In this document: positions 6,699 to 12,368 of the stretch, piece by piece
Position numbering within the stretch: the stretch's first letter is position 1
How the letters are laid out: each line of letters begins with the position of its first letter
The notes under the pieces: generated by a model
What the model was told of the DNA's origin: nothing
The model's input: only the letters and a program-made list of their open reading frames with translations
Database searches by the model: none
Position numbers and translations under genes: made by a program
Origin: Proteobacteria bacterium UBA2996
Lineage (GTDB): Bacteria > Pseudomonadota > Gammaproteobacteria > Arenicellales > UBA868
Reading direction: 5' to 3'
Assembly: GCA_002346525.1 (NCBI GenBank)
Contig: DDZY01000199.1
Location: 1-13,035, forward strand
Length of the DNA stretch: 13,035 nt

Positions 6699-8683
6699 GC
6701 AGATGACTCCCGCACAAACTCAACAATCTGCTGATCCACTTCGAGCGCTTCACCGGGCTGGGCATGGACGCAAAGCACTATCCCGTCGCGCTCTGCCCGG
6801 ATCACGTTCTCCATTTTCATCGCTTCGATCACTGCAATTTCATCGCCGGCTTTGACCTCCGCACCTTCCGTCACAGCGACAGAAACCAGCAGGCCCGGCA
6901 TCGGCGACAGCGTCAAATGCGAAAGATCCGGCGCAACCTTTTTGGGCATCAGGTGATACAGGGCAGCGCTGTAAGGCTCAAGCACCAGTGCCTCGACACC
7001 GGCACCGTTGTGAAAAACTTCATAACGTGCACCCGTCCGGCTCAACTGGGCGGTGACCTCGATCCCGTCTGCACAGAAATCGATAACCGAACCCAAGGGG
7101 TTACCCGAAAACCCAATGGAGACCGTTTCACCCCGCACGATTGCCCGCCAACTGTCCTGATCAGCAACAACAGAAACGGGGTACTGATCTGCATCAATCT
7201 GGACAACCCGGTCTGTCGGCTGCATCTTCGGCACCTTGGCATAGGCATCCTCGCGCAGATGCCAATGCTCATGAACCACCGCGATGAGAGCCACGATACG
7301 GTGGATGACGCTCTGCGACAGAGCGTTGCCGGCAAAACCTTCCGGAAACTCTTCCTCAATAAAGCCGGTCGTGGTCTCGCCGGTCAGAAACCGCGAGTGC
7401 TGAACCAACGCGGCCAAAAAGGGAATATTGCTCTGGATACCCCTGATCTCAAATCGGTCCAGAGCCCGCAGCATCGTCTGTGCCGCCTGTTCACGATCTG
7501 ATCCGTGGGTCACCAATTTGGCGATCATGGGGTCATAGTGCAGACTGACTTCTCCGCCTTCGCAAATGCCTGTATCCACGCGCACCCCTTTCGCATCATC
7601 AGGCGGTCGAAATCGCAGCACTCGCCCGGAAGATGGCAGAAATCCCCGGTAGGGATCTTCCGCATAGACCCGGGACTCCAACGCCCAGCCACGAATGCCG
7701 ACGTCCTGCTGGGTTAACGTTAACTCCTCTCCCGCCGCAATCCTCAGCATCCACTCCACCAGATCAATACCGGTAATCAGTTCCGTTACCGGATGCTCCA
7801 CCTGAAGCCGGGTATTCATCTCCAGAAAATAAAAATTACGCCCTGCATCGACAATAAACTCGACCGTGCCTGCAGAGGTGTAACCCACCGCCTCAGCCAG
7901 CGCCAATGCCTGGGCGCCCATCTCGGCCCGCAGTGACTCATCAACGAATGAGGAAGGAGCTTCCTCCACCACCTTCTGGTGGCGGCGCTGAATCGAGCAC
8001 TCTCGCTCGTTGAGATGGATACGGTTACCGTGCTGATCCGCAAGCACCTGAATCTCAATGTGCCGCGGTTGACTGATAAACTTTTCAATAAAGACGCGAT
8101 CGTCAGAAAAACTTGAGCGCGCCTCACTTGAGGCCCGCTCAAAACCCTCGCGGCACTCATCGTCATTCCAGGCAATCCGCATGCCTTTGCCGCCGCCTCC
8201 GGCACTTGCCTTCAGCATAACGGGATACCCAATCTGCCCGGCGCGGCTTACCGCATCCTGCGCATCGGCAAGCACTTCATTGAAGCCGGGAATGGTCGGC
8301 ACCCCCGCACGCCCAGCGAGCGCTTTGGAGGCAATCTTGTCCCCCATGACTTCAATCGCCCTGGCCGGCGGACCGACAAAAGCGATGCCCGCTTGGTCCA
8401 GACCCGACACCAGCGCCGACTTCTCCGAAAGAAATCCGTATCCGGGATGAACCGCATCGGCGCCTGTGTGCCGACAGGCATCGATGATCCGGTCCACCAG
8501 AAGATAACTTTCTGCTGAGGGTGACCCACCGATATGAACACTCTGATCTGCCATCAGGGTATGCGGTGCATCGCGGTCTGCATCGGAAAACACGGCAACG
8601 GTCTTGATGCCCAACTTTTTCGCAGAGCGAATGACCCGACAGGCGATCTCCCCGCGGTTGGCGATAAGCAATTTCTCAAACAA
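6695..8683 (-). CDS. pccA: Propionyl-CoA (acyl-CoA) carboxylase, biotin-containing alpha subunit
   Basis: This 662-residue protein fuses an ATP-dependent biotin carboxylase to a biotin carrier domain. It carboxylates its own biotin, and a beta subunit then transfers CO2 to the acyl-CoA. The N-terminus EKLLIANRGEIACRVIRSA is classic for the family. The ATP-grasp glycine loop AGGGGKGMR is at 161-169 and the catalytic EMNTRLQVEHPVTE at 288-301. A family-variable biotin-transfer region follows, and the C-terminal carrier domain has EAMKMENV with biotinyl-Lys623. The start is TTG at 8683, because the next upstream codons include an in-frame TAA and the conserved MFEKLLIANRGE sequence begins exactly there. 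AGGAG is present but 13 bases away. Acetyl-CoA, methylcrotonyl-CoA and geranyl-CoA carboxylases have related subunits; the meaB and mce neighbours favour propionyl-CoA. The beta subunit gene is absent from the window. Confidence 0.93.
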   Translation of the reverse strand: MFEKLLIANRGEIACRVIRSAKKLGIKTVAVFSDADRDAPHTLMADQSVHIGGSPSAESYLLVDRIIDACRHTGADAVHPGYGFLSEKSALVSGLDQAGIAFVGPPARAIEVMGDKIASKALAGRAGVPTIPGFNEVLADAQDAVSRAGQIGYPVMLKASAGGGGKGMRIAWNDDECREGFERASSEARSSFSDDRVFIEKFISQPRHIEIQVLADQHGNRIHLNERECSIQRRHQKVVEEAPSSFVDESLRAEMGAQALALAEAVGYTSAGTVEFIVDAGRNFYFLEMNTRLQVEHPVTELITGIDLVEWMLRIAAGEELTLTQQDVGIRGWALESRVYAEDPYRGFLPSSGRVLRFRPPDDAKGVRVDTGICEGGEVSLHYDPMIAKLVTHGSDREQAAQTMLRALDRFEIRGIQSNIPFLAALVQHSRFLTGETTTGFIEEEFPEGFAGNALSQSVIHRIVALIAVVHEHWHLREDAYAKVPKMQPTDRVVQIDADQYPVSVVADQDSWRAIVRGETVSIGFSGNPLGSVIDFCADGIEVTAQLSRTGARYEVFHNGAGVEALVLEPYSAALYHLMPKKVAPDLSHLTLSPMPGLLVSVAVTEGAEVKAGDEIAVIEAMKMENVIRAERDGIVLCVHAQPGEALEVDQQIVEFVRESSA

Positions 8684-8730
8684 GGTTTATTTCTGACTCC
8701 TGATACTGGCGAGCGGGTCGAAACCCAGCA

Positions 8731-9366
8731 CTAAGACTGAGTCCAGTCTACCCCGGACTCAAAGAGCGACAACAACCGGTCGATATTCTGACGCGCTGAT
8801 TTTTCGCAACGGTCCTGAAAATACGGCGTCGAATAAATTTGCGAACGCTCTGCCAATGTCCGCAAGAACCCGCCCTGTCCGCGGGCAAAGGCCTCATCAT
8901 TGGCGTGGACGGCTTCGCGACGAAGATCGACCGTGTCGGAAAAAAAAGCATCCCAGGGCTGCGACAGACCCCAAAGATCCACATCCACCGCGAACTGTGC
9001 CCCGTTCCCTTCTGGCGGCTCACGATGGTCGGTCGCCTGGATCAGCGAACAGGTCTGAGAAATGAACGCCTCCGGAAGAAACCCCGATGCCTGGGTGGCG
9101 AACCACTTCGCACTACGTGCTTCGTTGTCCCGTGCACCGGGAGTAAAGATGACATCATGAAACCACAGCGTCATCTCAACACTGTCATCAGCGCCGAGAA
9201 CCGAAACTGCTTCATCGTAAGCCGTGAGACAAACCGCAATGTGCCCGCAATCATGGTAGTGACGGGATACATCGCTGTAATGTCTTTTTAGCGCCTCGAA
9301 CACCCGGCCGGCCTCTCCACCTCCTCCGGCACGGCGCCACAGCGCTTCAAATCGGTCTTGATTCAC
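8731..9366 (-). CDS. Predicted metal-dependent HD-superfamily phosphohydrolase
   Basis: This 211-residue protein resembles the COG4339 group of HD-domain proteins, for which no physiological substrate is established to my knowledge. The likely metal site is built from His38 in HYHDCGH, the His70-Asp71 pair in LWFHDVIFTPGARDNE, and Asp128 or Asp130 in AVDVDL. The segments RHYHDCGHIAVCL and PGARDNEARSA are hallmarks of this group. There is no signal peptide or membrane segment, so it should be cytoplasmic. The GTG start at 9366 fits the family N-terminus (FEALWRR) and lies five bases after the stop of the cyclic-nucleotide-binding gene. It ends 47 bases before pccA, consistent with one transcript. 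Some database entries for this family carry an unrelated neuronal receptor name, which should be ignored. A nucleotide or cyclic-nucleotide substrate is speculation based on the neighbour. Confidence 0.85.
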   Translation of the reverse strand: MNQDRFEALWRRAGGGGEAGRVFEALKRHYSDVSRHYHDCGHIAVCLTAYDEAVSVLGADDSVEMTLWFHDVIFTPGARDNEARSAKWFATQASGFLPEAFISQTCSLIQATDHREPPEGNGAQFAVDVDLWGLSQPWDAFFSDTVDLRREAVHANDEAFARGQGGFLRTLAERSQIYSTPYFQDRCEKSARQNIDRLLSLFESGVDWTQS

Positions 9367-9371
9367 CGCGC

Positions 9372-9848
9372 TCAGGACGCCTGTGGCGACAAGGCGGCAG
9401 CGTGCTCGCGTTTGAGAGCCTCCAGAGCCTGGGTGGTCCGGGTCAGCCGATCAACCATCTGACGCAGCACGCTTAAGGAAACTTCGGGATTGTCGCGCAT
9501 CAGATCCATGAAATCGTCCGCAAGGATACGCAGACAGCGCACCTCTCCTTGCGCCCGCAACGTTGCCGAACGAGGCTGATTGGCAATAACGCCCATCTCG
9601 CCCACGACATCACTGGTCGACAGTACAGCTACGGGATCCCCGCTCGCCTCCTCATTGATAAAAATCCCCACCTCGCCAGACATGATGACGTAGACACTGT
9701 CTGAACCGGAATTGATGGTAAAAATAATGTCGCCGTCATCAAAACTGGACTCTTCGCTCGCGAACGCCAACCGCTTGAGTCTGCCGGCATCCAGCTGTGC
9801 GAATAGCGTAATCTTTCGAAGTTGCTCGGCGTCCGTAATGATGTTCAT
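9372..9848 (-). CDS. Stand-alone cyclic-nucleotide-binding domain protein (Crp-like, no DNA-binding domain)
   Basis: This 158-residue protein is almost entirely one cNMP-binding beta-barrel (about residues 12-115), followed by an amphipathic C-terminal helix (about 122-150) that probably mediates dimerisation or partner contact. The barrel features are DGDIIFTINSGSDSVYVIMSGEV and a phosphate-binding cassette VGEMGVIANQPRSATLRA at about 82-99, with Glu84 and Arg93 in the positions that contact the ribose and cyclic phosphate in Crp-type domains. Ligand binding is therefore plausible. There is no helix-turn-helix, kinase or channel domain, so it should act through protein-protein contact. The ATG at 9848 gives the expected short N-terminal helix. 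It is the first gene of the minus-strand run, five bases before the HD gene. Whether it binds cAMP, cGMP or nothing cannot be told from sequence. Confidence 0.88.
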   Translation of the reverse strand: MNIITDAEQLRKITLFAQLDAGRLKRLAFASEESSFDDGDIIFTINSGSDSVYVIMSGEVGIFINEEASGDPVAVLSTSDVVGEMGVIANQPRSATLRAQGEVRCLRILADDFMDLMRDNPEVSLSVLRQMVDRLTRTTQALEALKREHAAALSPQAS

Positions 9849-9883
9849 AGGCGTTGGGGATCAGTTTTGGGGCGCAAGGGGCA

Positions 9884-9912
9884 ATTTAACCTCAATGACC
9901 CAAATACCGCAA
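9884..9912 (-). promoter_or_regulatory. Candidate sigma-70 promoter for the minus-strand operon
   Basis: On the minus strand, TTGCGG (9912-9907) is followed after exactly 17 bases by TTAAAT (9889-9884). Transcription would start about 30 bases upstream of the ATG at 9848. The -35 matches consensus at three positions and the -10 at four, so this is weak. Its position in the only sizeable gap (79 bases) before the operon is the main support. Read-through from mobA is the alternative. Confidence 0.3.
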
Positions 9913-9927
9913 AATCCATTAATCGGT

Positions 9928-10536
9928 TTACGGATTGTTGCCGGCGATCCGGGACTCCATCTCCTCAAGGTCCTCTGGCGTATTGACGTTCAGAAACATC
10001 TCCGACCGATCGGAAAAATCCACTCTTTGATGGGGGACCTCTTCCAGCCACAGGTCGATCTTACGCCCGTCATTGGCCAGAAAACGACCAAGACTCGACT
10101 GTGATCGGCGGCTCAGCAACAAAAATACAGGCTGCAGACGCTTCCCGTCGTGTGCCACTGCTGCCTCAAGGTCACCCGACTTTACAGCCGAGTACATCCT
10201 TTCGGCATAGTCGCTTGCGAGCAAAGGGGAATCACAGGGAGCACTCAAGATCCAATCACTCGACACCTCCTGCATCCCTGCAAACAGGCCCGCCAAAGGA
10301 CCCGCGTAACCGCTGATACTGTCACTGATGACCCGGGCGCCCAACTTTTGATAGTCGGCATGATTTCGGTTGGCGCTGATCACAACCTCGCCCACCTGGC
10401 TCACCAGACGCTGAAAACCCCAGGCACCGAGCGGCCGGCCGCCGAGTGTCAGCAGGCCTTTGTCCGCACCTCCCATCCGGCGGGCCTGGCCTCCGGCCAG
10501 GAGCAGTCCGGTGACAGTAGGCATGCTTTTTTTCAA
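9928..10536 (-). CDS. mobA: Molybdenum cofactor guanylyltransferase MobA
   Basis: MobA transfers GMP from GTP to molybdopterin-Mo to form the guanine dinucleotide cofactor used by DMSO-reductase-family enzymes. The protein is a single Rossmann-like nucleotidyltransferase domain of 202 residues. It has the GTP-binding signature LLAGGQARRMGGADKG at 12-27, a Mg-binding aspartate at 102 in APCDSP, YAGPLAGLFAGMQ at 77-89, and the C-terminal VDFSDRSEMFLNVNTPEDLE, which closely parallels E. coli MobA. The start shown is TTG at 10536, with a GAGG 11 bases upstream. An in-frame ATG at 10524 would remove four residues and is an equally credible start. It is divergent from bamC across a short symmetric region. 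No other cofactor gene or molybdoenzyme is visible in the window. Confidence 0.95.
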   Translation of the reverse strand: MKKSMPTVTGLLLAGGQARRMGGADKGLLTLGGRPLGAWGFQRLVSQVGEVVISANRNHADYQKLGARVISDSISGYAGPLAGLFAGMQEVSSDWILSAPCDSPLLASDYAERMYSAVKSGDLEAAVAHDGKRLQPVFLLLSRRSQSSLGRFLANDGRKIDLWLEEVPHQRVDFSDRSEMFLNVNTPEDLEEMESRIAGNNP

Positions 10537-10551
10537 ATGGCTTTCTGCCTC

Positions 10552-10563
10552 GCGCTCGAGCGC
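10552..10563. repeat. Perfect 12-bp palindrome upstream of mobA and bamC
   Basis: GCGCTCGAGCGC is a perfect palindrome. It lies 15 bases upstream of the mobA TTG start and overlaps the expected initiation region of the mobA transcript. It could be an operator dyad or simply a GC-rich chance match. No regulator is recognisable from it. Confidence 0.4.
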
Positions 10564-10583
10564 CTTAAGTTGAACAATCCCAT

Positions 10584-10589
10584 TATAAT
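10584..10589 (+). promoter_or_regulatory. Candidate -10 element of the bamC promoter
   Basis: TATAAT is a perfect -10 hexamer located 59 bases before the bamC ATG and just upstream of the leader hairpins. No convincing -35 lies 16-18 bases upstream (TTGAAC at 10570-10575 is only 8 bases away). The box is part of the palindrome ATTATAAT (10582-10589), so it also reads TATAAT toward mobA. It is a plausible promoter core, perhaps activator-dependent. Confidence 0.4.
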
Positions 10590-10621
10590 CAGGGCTGTGG
10601 TGAAGCCCTGCCGTAAGGGCT
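10590..10621 (+). promoter_or_regulatory. bamC leader with two mutually exclusive hairpins
   Basis: Three segments alternate here: AGGGCT (10591-10596), AGCCCT (10604-10609) and AGGGCT (10616-10621). The middle one can pair with the first (7 bp counting the flanking C10590-G10610 pair, loop of 7) or with the third (6 bp, loop of 6), but not both. This is the logic of an attenuator or riboswitch-type leader, though neither hairpin is followed by a T tract. The only purine-rich ribosome-binding candidate, AGGA at 10627-10630, lies six bases after the third segment. Confidence 0.4.
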
Positions 10622-10648
10622 CCAACAGGAAATCCGGTTCAACTTTTT

Positions 10649-11785
10649 ATGCGTCTTCGTCGTCAGGTCTTCTCGCTGGTTGCAATCAGTACACTGGTCG
10701 CTCTGTATGGCTGCAGTTCCACAGATGAAATTGAGCCCGCACAGCCGGACTGGGACAGAACGACCCAGCTTGAGATTCCACCGGATCTGACCGCTCCCAA
10801 GGAAAACACCAACACCGAACAGTTCTCTGCCGCTGCCCGCAACGCCACGCGGGCCGAATTGGATCAATACAGCCAGTTTCAGGAGTTCCAGAAGATGGCT
10901 GACTTTCAGGATTTCCTGAAGTGGCGCGACAGGCATTCTGCCGATCTGGATCTCAGCCTCACGGCATTTCGCAAGGCAAGAGATGAGGCTATCGGCGAAT
11001 CCTTGCAGGAAGAAGGCGTGCTGACGCTCACGACGCGCGAGGGCCAGGCGATCGTTCTGATTGATGATACCCTGGAAAATTCCTGGCAGCGGCTGGATAC
11101 CGCATTGACTAACCTGGGCGTTCATGTCTTGGCGCGGCTTCCGGACGAAGGCACCTTCCGGGTCCACTACGGCTCCGAGACCCCCGAGGACACGGGCGGC
11201 TGGACCGACTGGATCCCCTGGCTAAGTGATCCCATCATCTACCTGGTCAGCCTGGAACTCACCCGCAACGGGCCAGCGGTTTCGATCCGAGATGAAGCGG
11301 CACAGAGCGTCAACACAGAACTTGCCAACTCGTTTGCCGAACTGATCGGCATTCAATTACTCACCTTTGCCAGCGATACCGCGGTCGCTGCCACACCCGC
11401 GACAGCATCATCGGTGACGCTTGAGGAGGCTTCGAGCGGGCGTCTGACGATGGTGCTCTCTAGCGCTGCCGGCGCCGCCTGGAATCGCCTTGATCTTGAG
11501 CTTCAGGATATGGGTTTTTCAATCGAGCAACGGGACCGCGCCCAACTACGCTTTGTAGTGCGCTACGACGATCCCAGCAAACTCGCTGACAAGTCGTGGT
11601 TTCAGGCGCTCGCCTTCTGGAAAGACGATGTCAGCGCTCCGGCTGAGGACATTTTTGTGGTGCTGACACCTGCTGGTGCGCAAACCCATATCAATGTGCT
11701 GGATGCGAACGACCAGCAGACAGAACTCGGGGACCAGGTGCTGAGGTTGCTGAAGGCCAGCCTACAAGCAAAAGAAGAAGGCTGA
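10649..11785 (+). CDS. bamC: Outer membrane protein assembly factor BamC (lipoprotein)
   Basis: BamC is an accessory lipoprotein of the BAM complex that inserts beta-barrel proteins into the outer membrane. The 378-residue precursor has a basic N-terminus, a hydrophobic core (VFSLVAISTLVALYG) and a lipobox LYGC with lipidated Cys22. The BamC hallmark LEIPPDLTAP is at 41-50 in the extended region that contacts BamD. Two helix-grip domains follow, at about 135-235 and 265-375. They look like repeats of each other: SWQRLDTALTNLGVHV with GTFRVHYG in the first, AWNRLDLELQDMGFSI with LRFVVRYD in the second. An unusual Q/F/W-rich helix (about 74-94) lies between the BamD-binding strand and domain 1. 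In E. coli bamC follows dapA; here it stands alone, divergent from mobA. The start is ATG with no good Shine-Dalgarno (nearest AGGA is 18 bases away). Confidence 0.92.
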   Translation: MRLRRQVFSLVAISTLVALYGCSSTDEIEPAQPDWDRTTQLEIPPDLTAPKENTNTEQFSAAARNATRAELDQYSQFQEFQKMADFQDFLKWRDRHSADLDLSLTAFRKARDEAIGESLQEEGVLTLTTREGQAIVLIDDTLENSWQRLDTALTNLGVHVLARLPDEGTFRVHYGSETPEDTGGWTDWIPWLSDPIIYLVSLELTRNGPAVSIRDEAAQSVNTELANSFAELIGIQLLTFASDTAVAATPATASSVTLEEASSGRLTMVLSSAAGAAWNRLDLELQDMGFSIEQRDRAQLRFVVRYDDPSKLADKSWFQALAFWKDDVSAPAEDIFVVLTPAGAQTHINVLDANDQQTELGDQVLRLLKASLQAKEEG

Positions 11786-11795
11786 TCCCGCAAGC

Positions 11796-11817
11796 CCGGC
11801 GTTCTTTGCAACGCCGG
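11796..11817. terminator. Hairpin between convergent bamC and lipoprotein gene
   Basis: CCGGCGTT (11796-11803) pairs perfectly with AACGCCGG (11810-11817) around a six-base loop, 10 bases after the bamC stop and 13 bases before the stop of the opposing gene. The position between convergent genes suggests a bidirectional terminator. There is no long T tract on either side, so termination may be incomplete or Rho-assisted. Confidence 0.55.
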
Positions 11818-11830
11818 TTACGCCACAACA

Positions 11831-12196
11831 TCAGGAAGCGCTCTCTGCTCCCATCTGCTGTGCTTTCCATTCCTGGTAAGCCTTGAATTCCTGCCAGCGC
11901 TTCCATTCGAGATACTCAGCGTAGTCAGGATCATCAATTGCGATTTGAGACACATCACCGTCATCCTTTTTGTCTTTATCGCCCCCAAAAAAATCTAGGC
12001 TAAAGCCATAACCGATCTGGCGCCGCGGAGAGCGGGCGTATGGGGAGTCGTCAGTCGGATTTGAATCGGGATCACTTTCTACGCCCTGCCCTTCAACCGT
12101 GGAATCGGCTGTCCGGTTGAGGTTTGTAATGGAACTGCAGCCAACAAACAGTCCAACAACCGTGGCTATTGCGAGGATTTTGTAAATCTTGTCCAT
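11831..12196 (-). CDS. Small lipoprotein of unknown function with aromatic C-terminal repeats
   Basis: I do not recognise this family. From ATG at 12196 the precursor is 121 residues. It has a short basic N-terminus (MDKIYK), a hydrophobic stretch and a lipobox GLFVGC giving lipidated Cys20, followed by Ser-Ser, which does not suggest inner-membrane retention by the Asp+2 rule. The mature part is acidic and low-complexity (DSDPDSNPTDDS-like and GGDKDKKDDGD segments). It ends in a helix, about 92-113, with tandem aromatic units: YAEYLEWKRWQEF then KAYQEWKAQQ. The frame is open further upstream to a TTG at 12253, but that start would bury the signal peptide and is rejected. It is convergent with bamC and lies upstream-adjacent to the PhoB-like regulator. 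A cell-envelope role is inferred only from the lipobox. Confidence 0.75.
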   Translation of the reverse strand: MDKIYKILAIATVVGLFVGCSSITNLNRTADSTVEGQGVESDPDSNPTDDSPYARSPRRQIGYGFSLDFFGGDKDKKDDGDVSQIAIDDPDYAEYLEWKRWQEFKAYQEWKAQQMGAESAS

Positions 12197-12324
12197 ACCA
12201 AGCCTGCTTCTACCAACCACTACACTTAGGATCTCTGTCAACTCATCATTCAAAAAACGATAACAGGACCTTATCTAAGAGGTTTTAATAGGATAGTGGA
12301 TTTGTATCTCCCACGCACCGCTGA

Positions 12325-12342
12325 ATCAGAAGTTTATCAGAA
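12325..12342 (-). promoter_or_regulatory. Tandem 7-bp repeat, candidate operator for the adjacent PhoB-like regulator
   Basis: Read on the minus strand, TTCTGAT-AAAC-TTCTGAT is an exact 7-bp direct repeat separated by a 4-base AT-rich spacer, an 11-bp period. This is the half-site arrangement of Pho boxes and of OmpR/PhoB-family operators in general, although the half-site differs from the E. coli Pho box. It lies 129 bases upstream of the lipoprotein ATG and 27 bases past the regulator stop. Confidence 0.4.
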
Positions 12343-12368
12343 TGTAGTTTTCTCAGTAGGTACAAAAC

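Larger units (their letters stand above)
10567..10645. repeat. 9-bp inverted repeat flanking the bamC leader
   Basis: AAGTTGAAC (10567-10575) and its exact reverse complement GTTCAACTT (10637-10645) bracket the putative bamC -10 box and leader hairpins. The right arm ends three bases before the bamC ATG. The arms are 70 bp apart centre to centre. They could be a pair of operator half-sites, or pair in a transcript begun upstream. In either case the right arm occupies the position where a Shine-Dalgarno would be expected. Confidence 0.45.

Noticed and set aside
6764..7501. Open frame of about 245 codons on the plus strand inside pccA.
   Set aside because: It has no recognisable domain, and pccA on the opposite strand is intact with all family motifs. 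It is a shadow of high-GC codon use.
10570..10589. TTGAAC plus TATAAT as a complete sigma-70 promoter for bamC.
   Set aside because: The spacer is only 8 bases, far below the 16-18 required. Only the -10 element is retained as a candidate.
10150..10728. Plus-strand open frame across mobA and into bamC.
   Set aside because: mobA is fully conserved on the minus strand and the bamC start follows. The frame shows no protein-like conservation.
12236..12241. Perfect TTGACA (minus strand) upstream of the lipoprotein gene, considered as a -35 box.
   Set aside because: No reasonable -10 hexamer lies 15-19 bases downstream, so a promoter cannot be supported from this alone.
12197..12253. N-terminal extension of the lipoprotein from TTG at 12253.
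   Set aside because: The extension would put charged residues before the signal peptide and displace the lipobox. ATG at 12196 gives a textbook lipoprotein signal.
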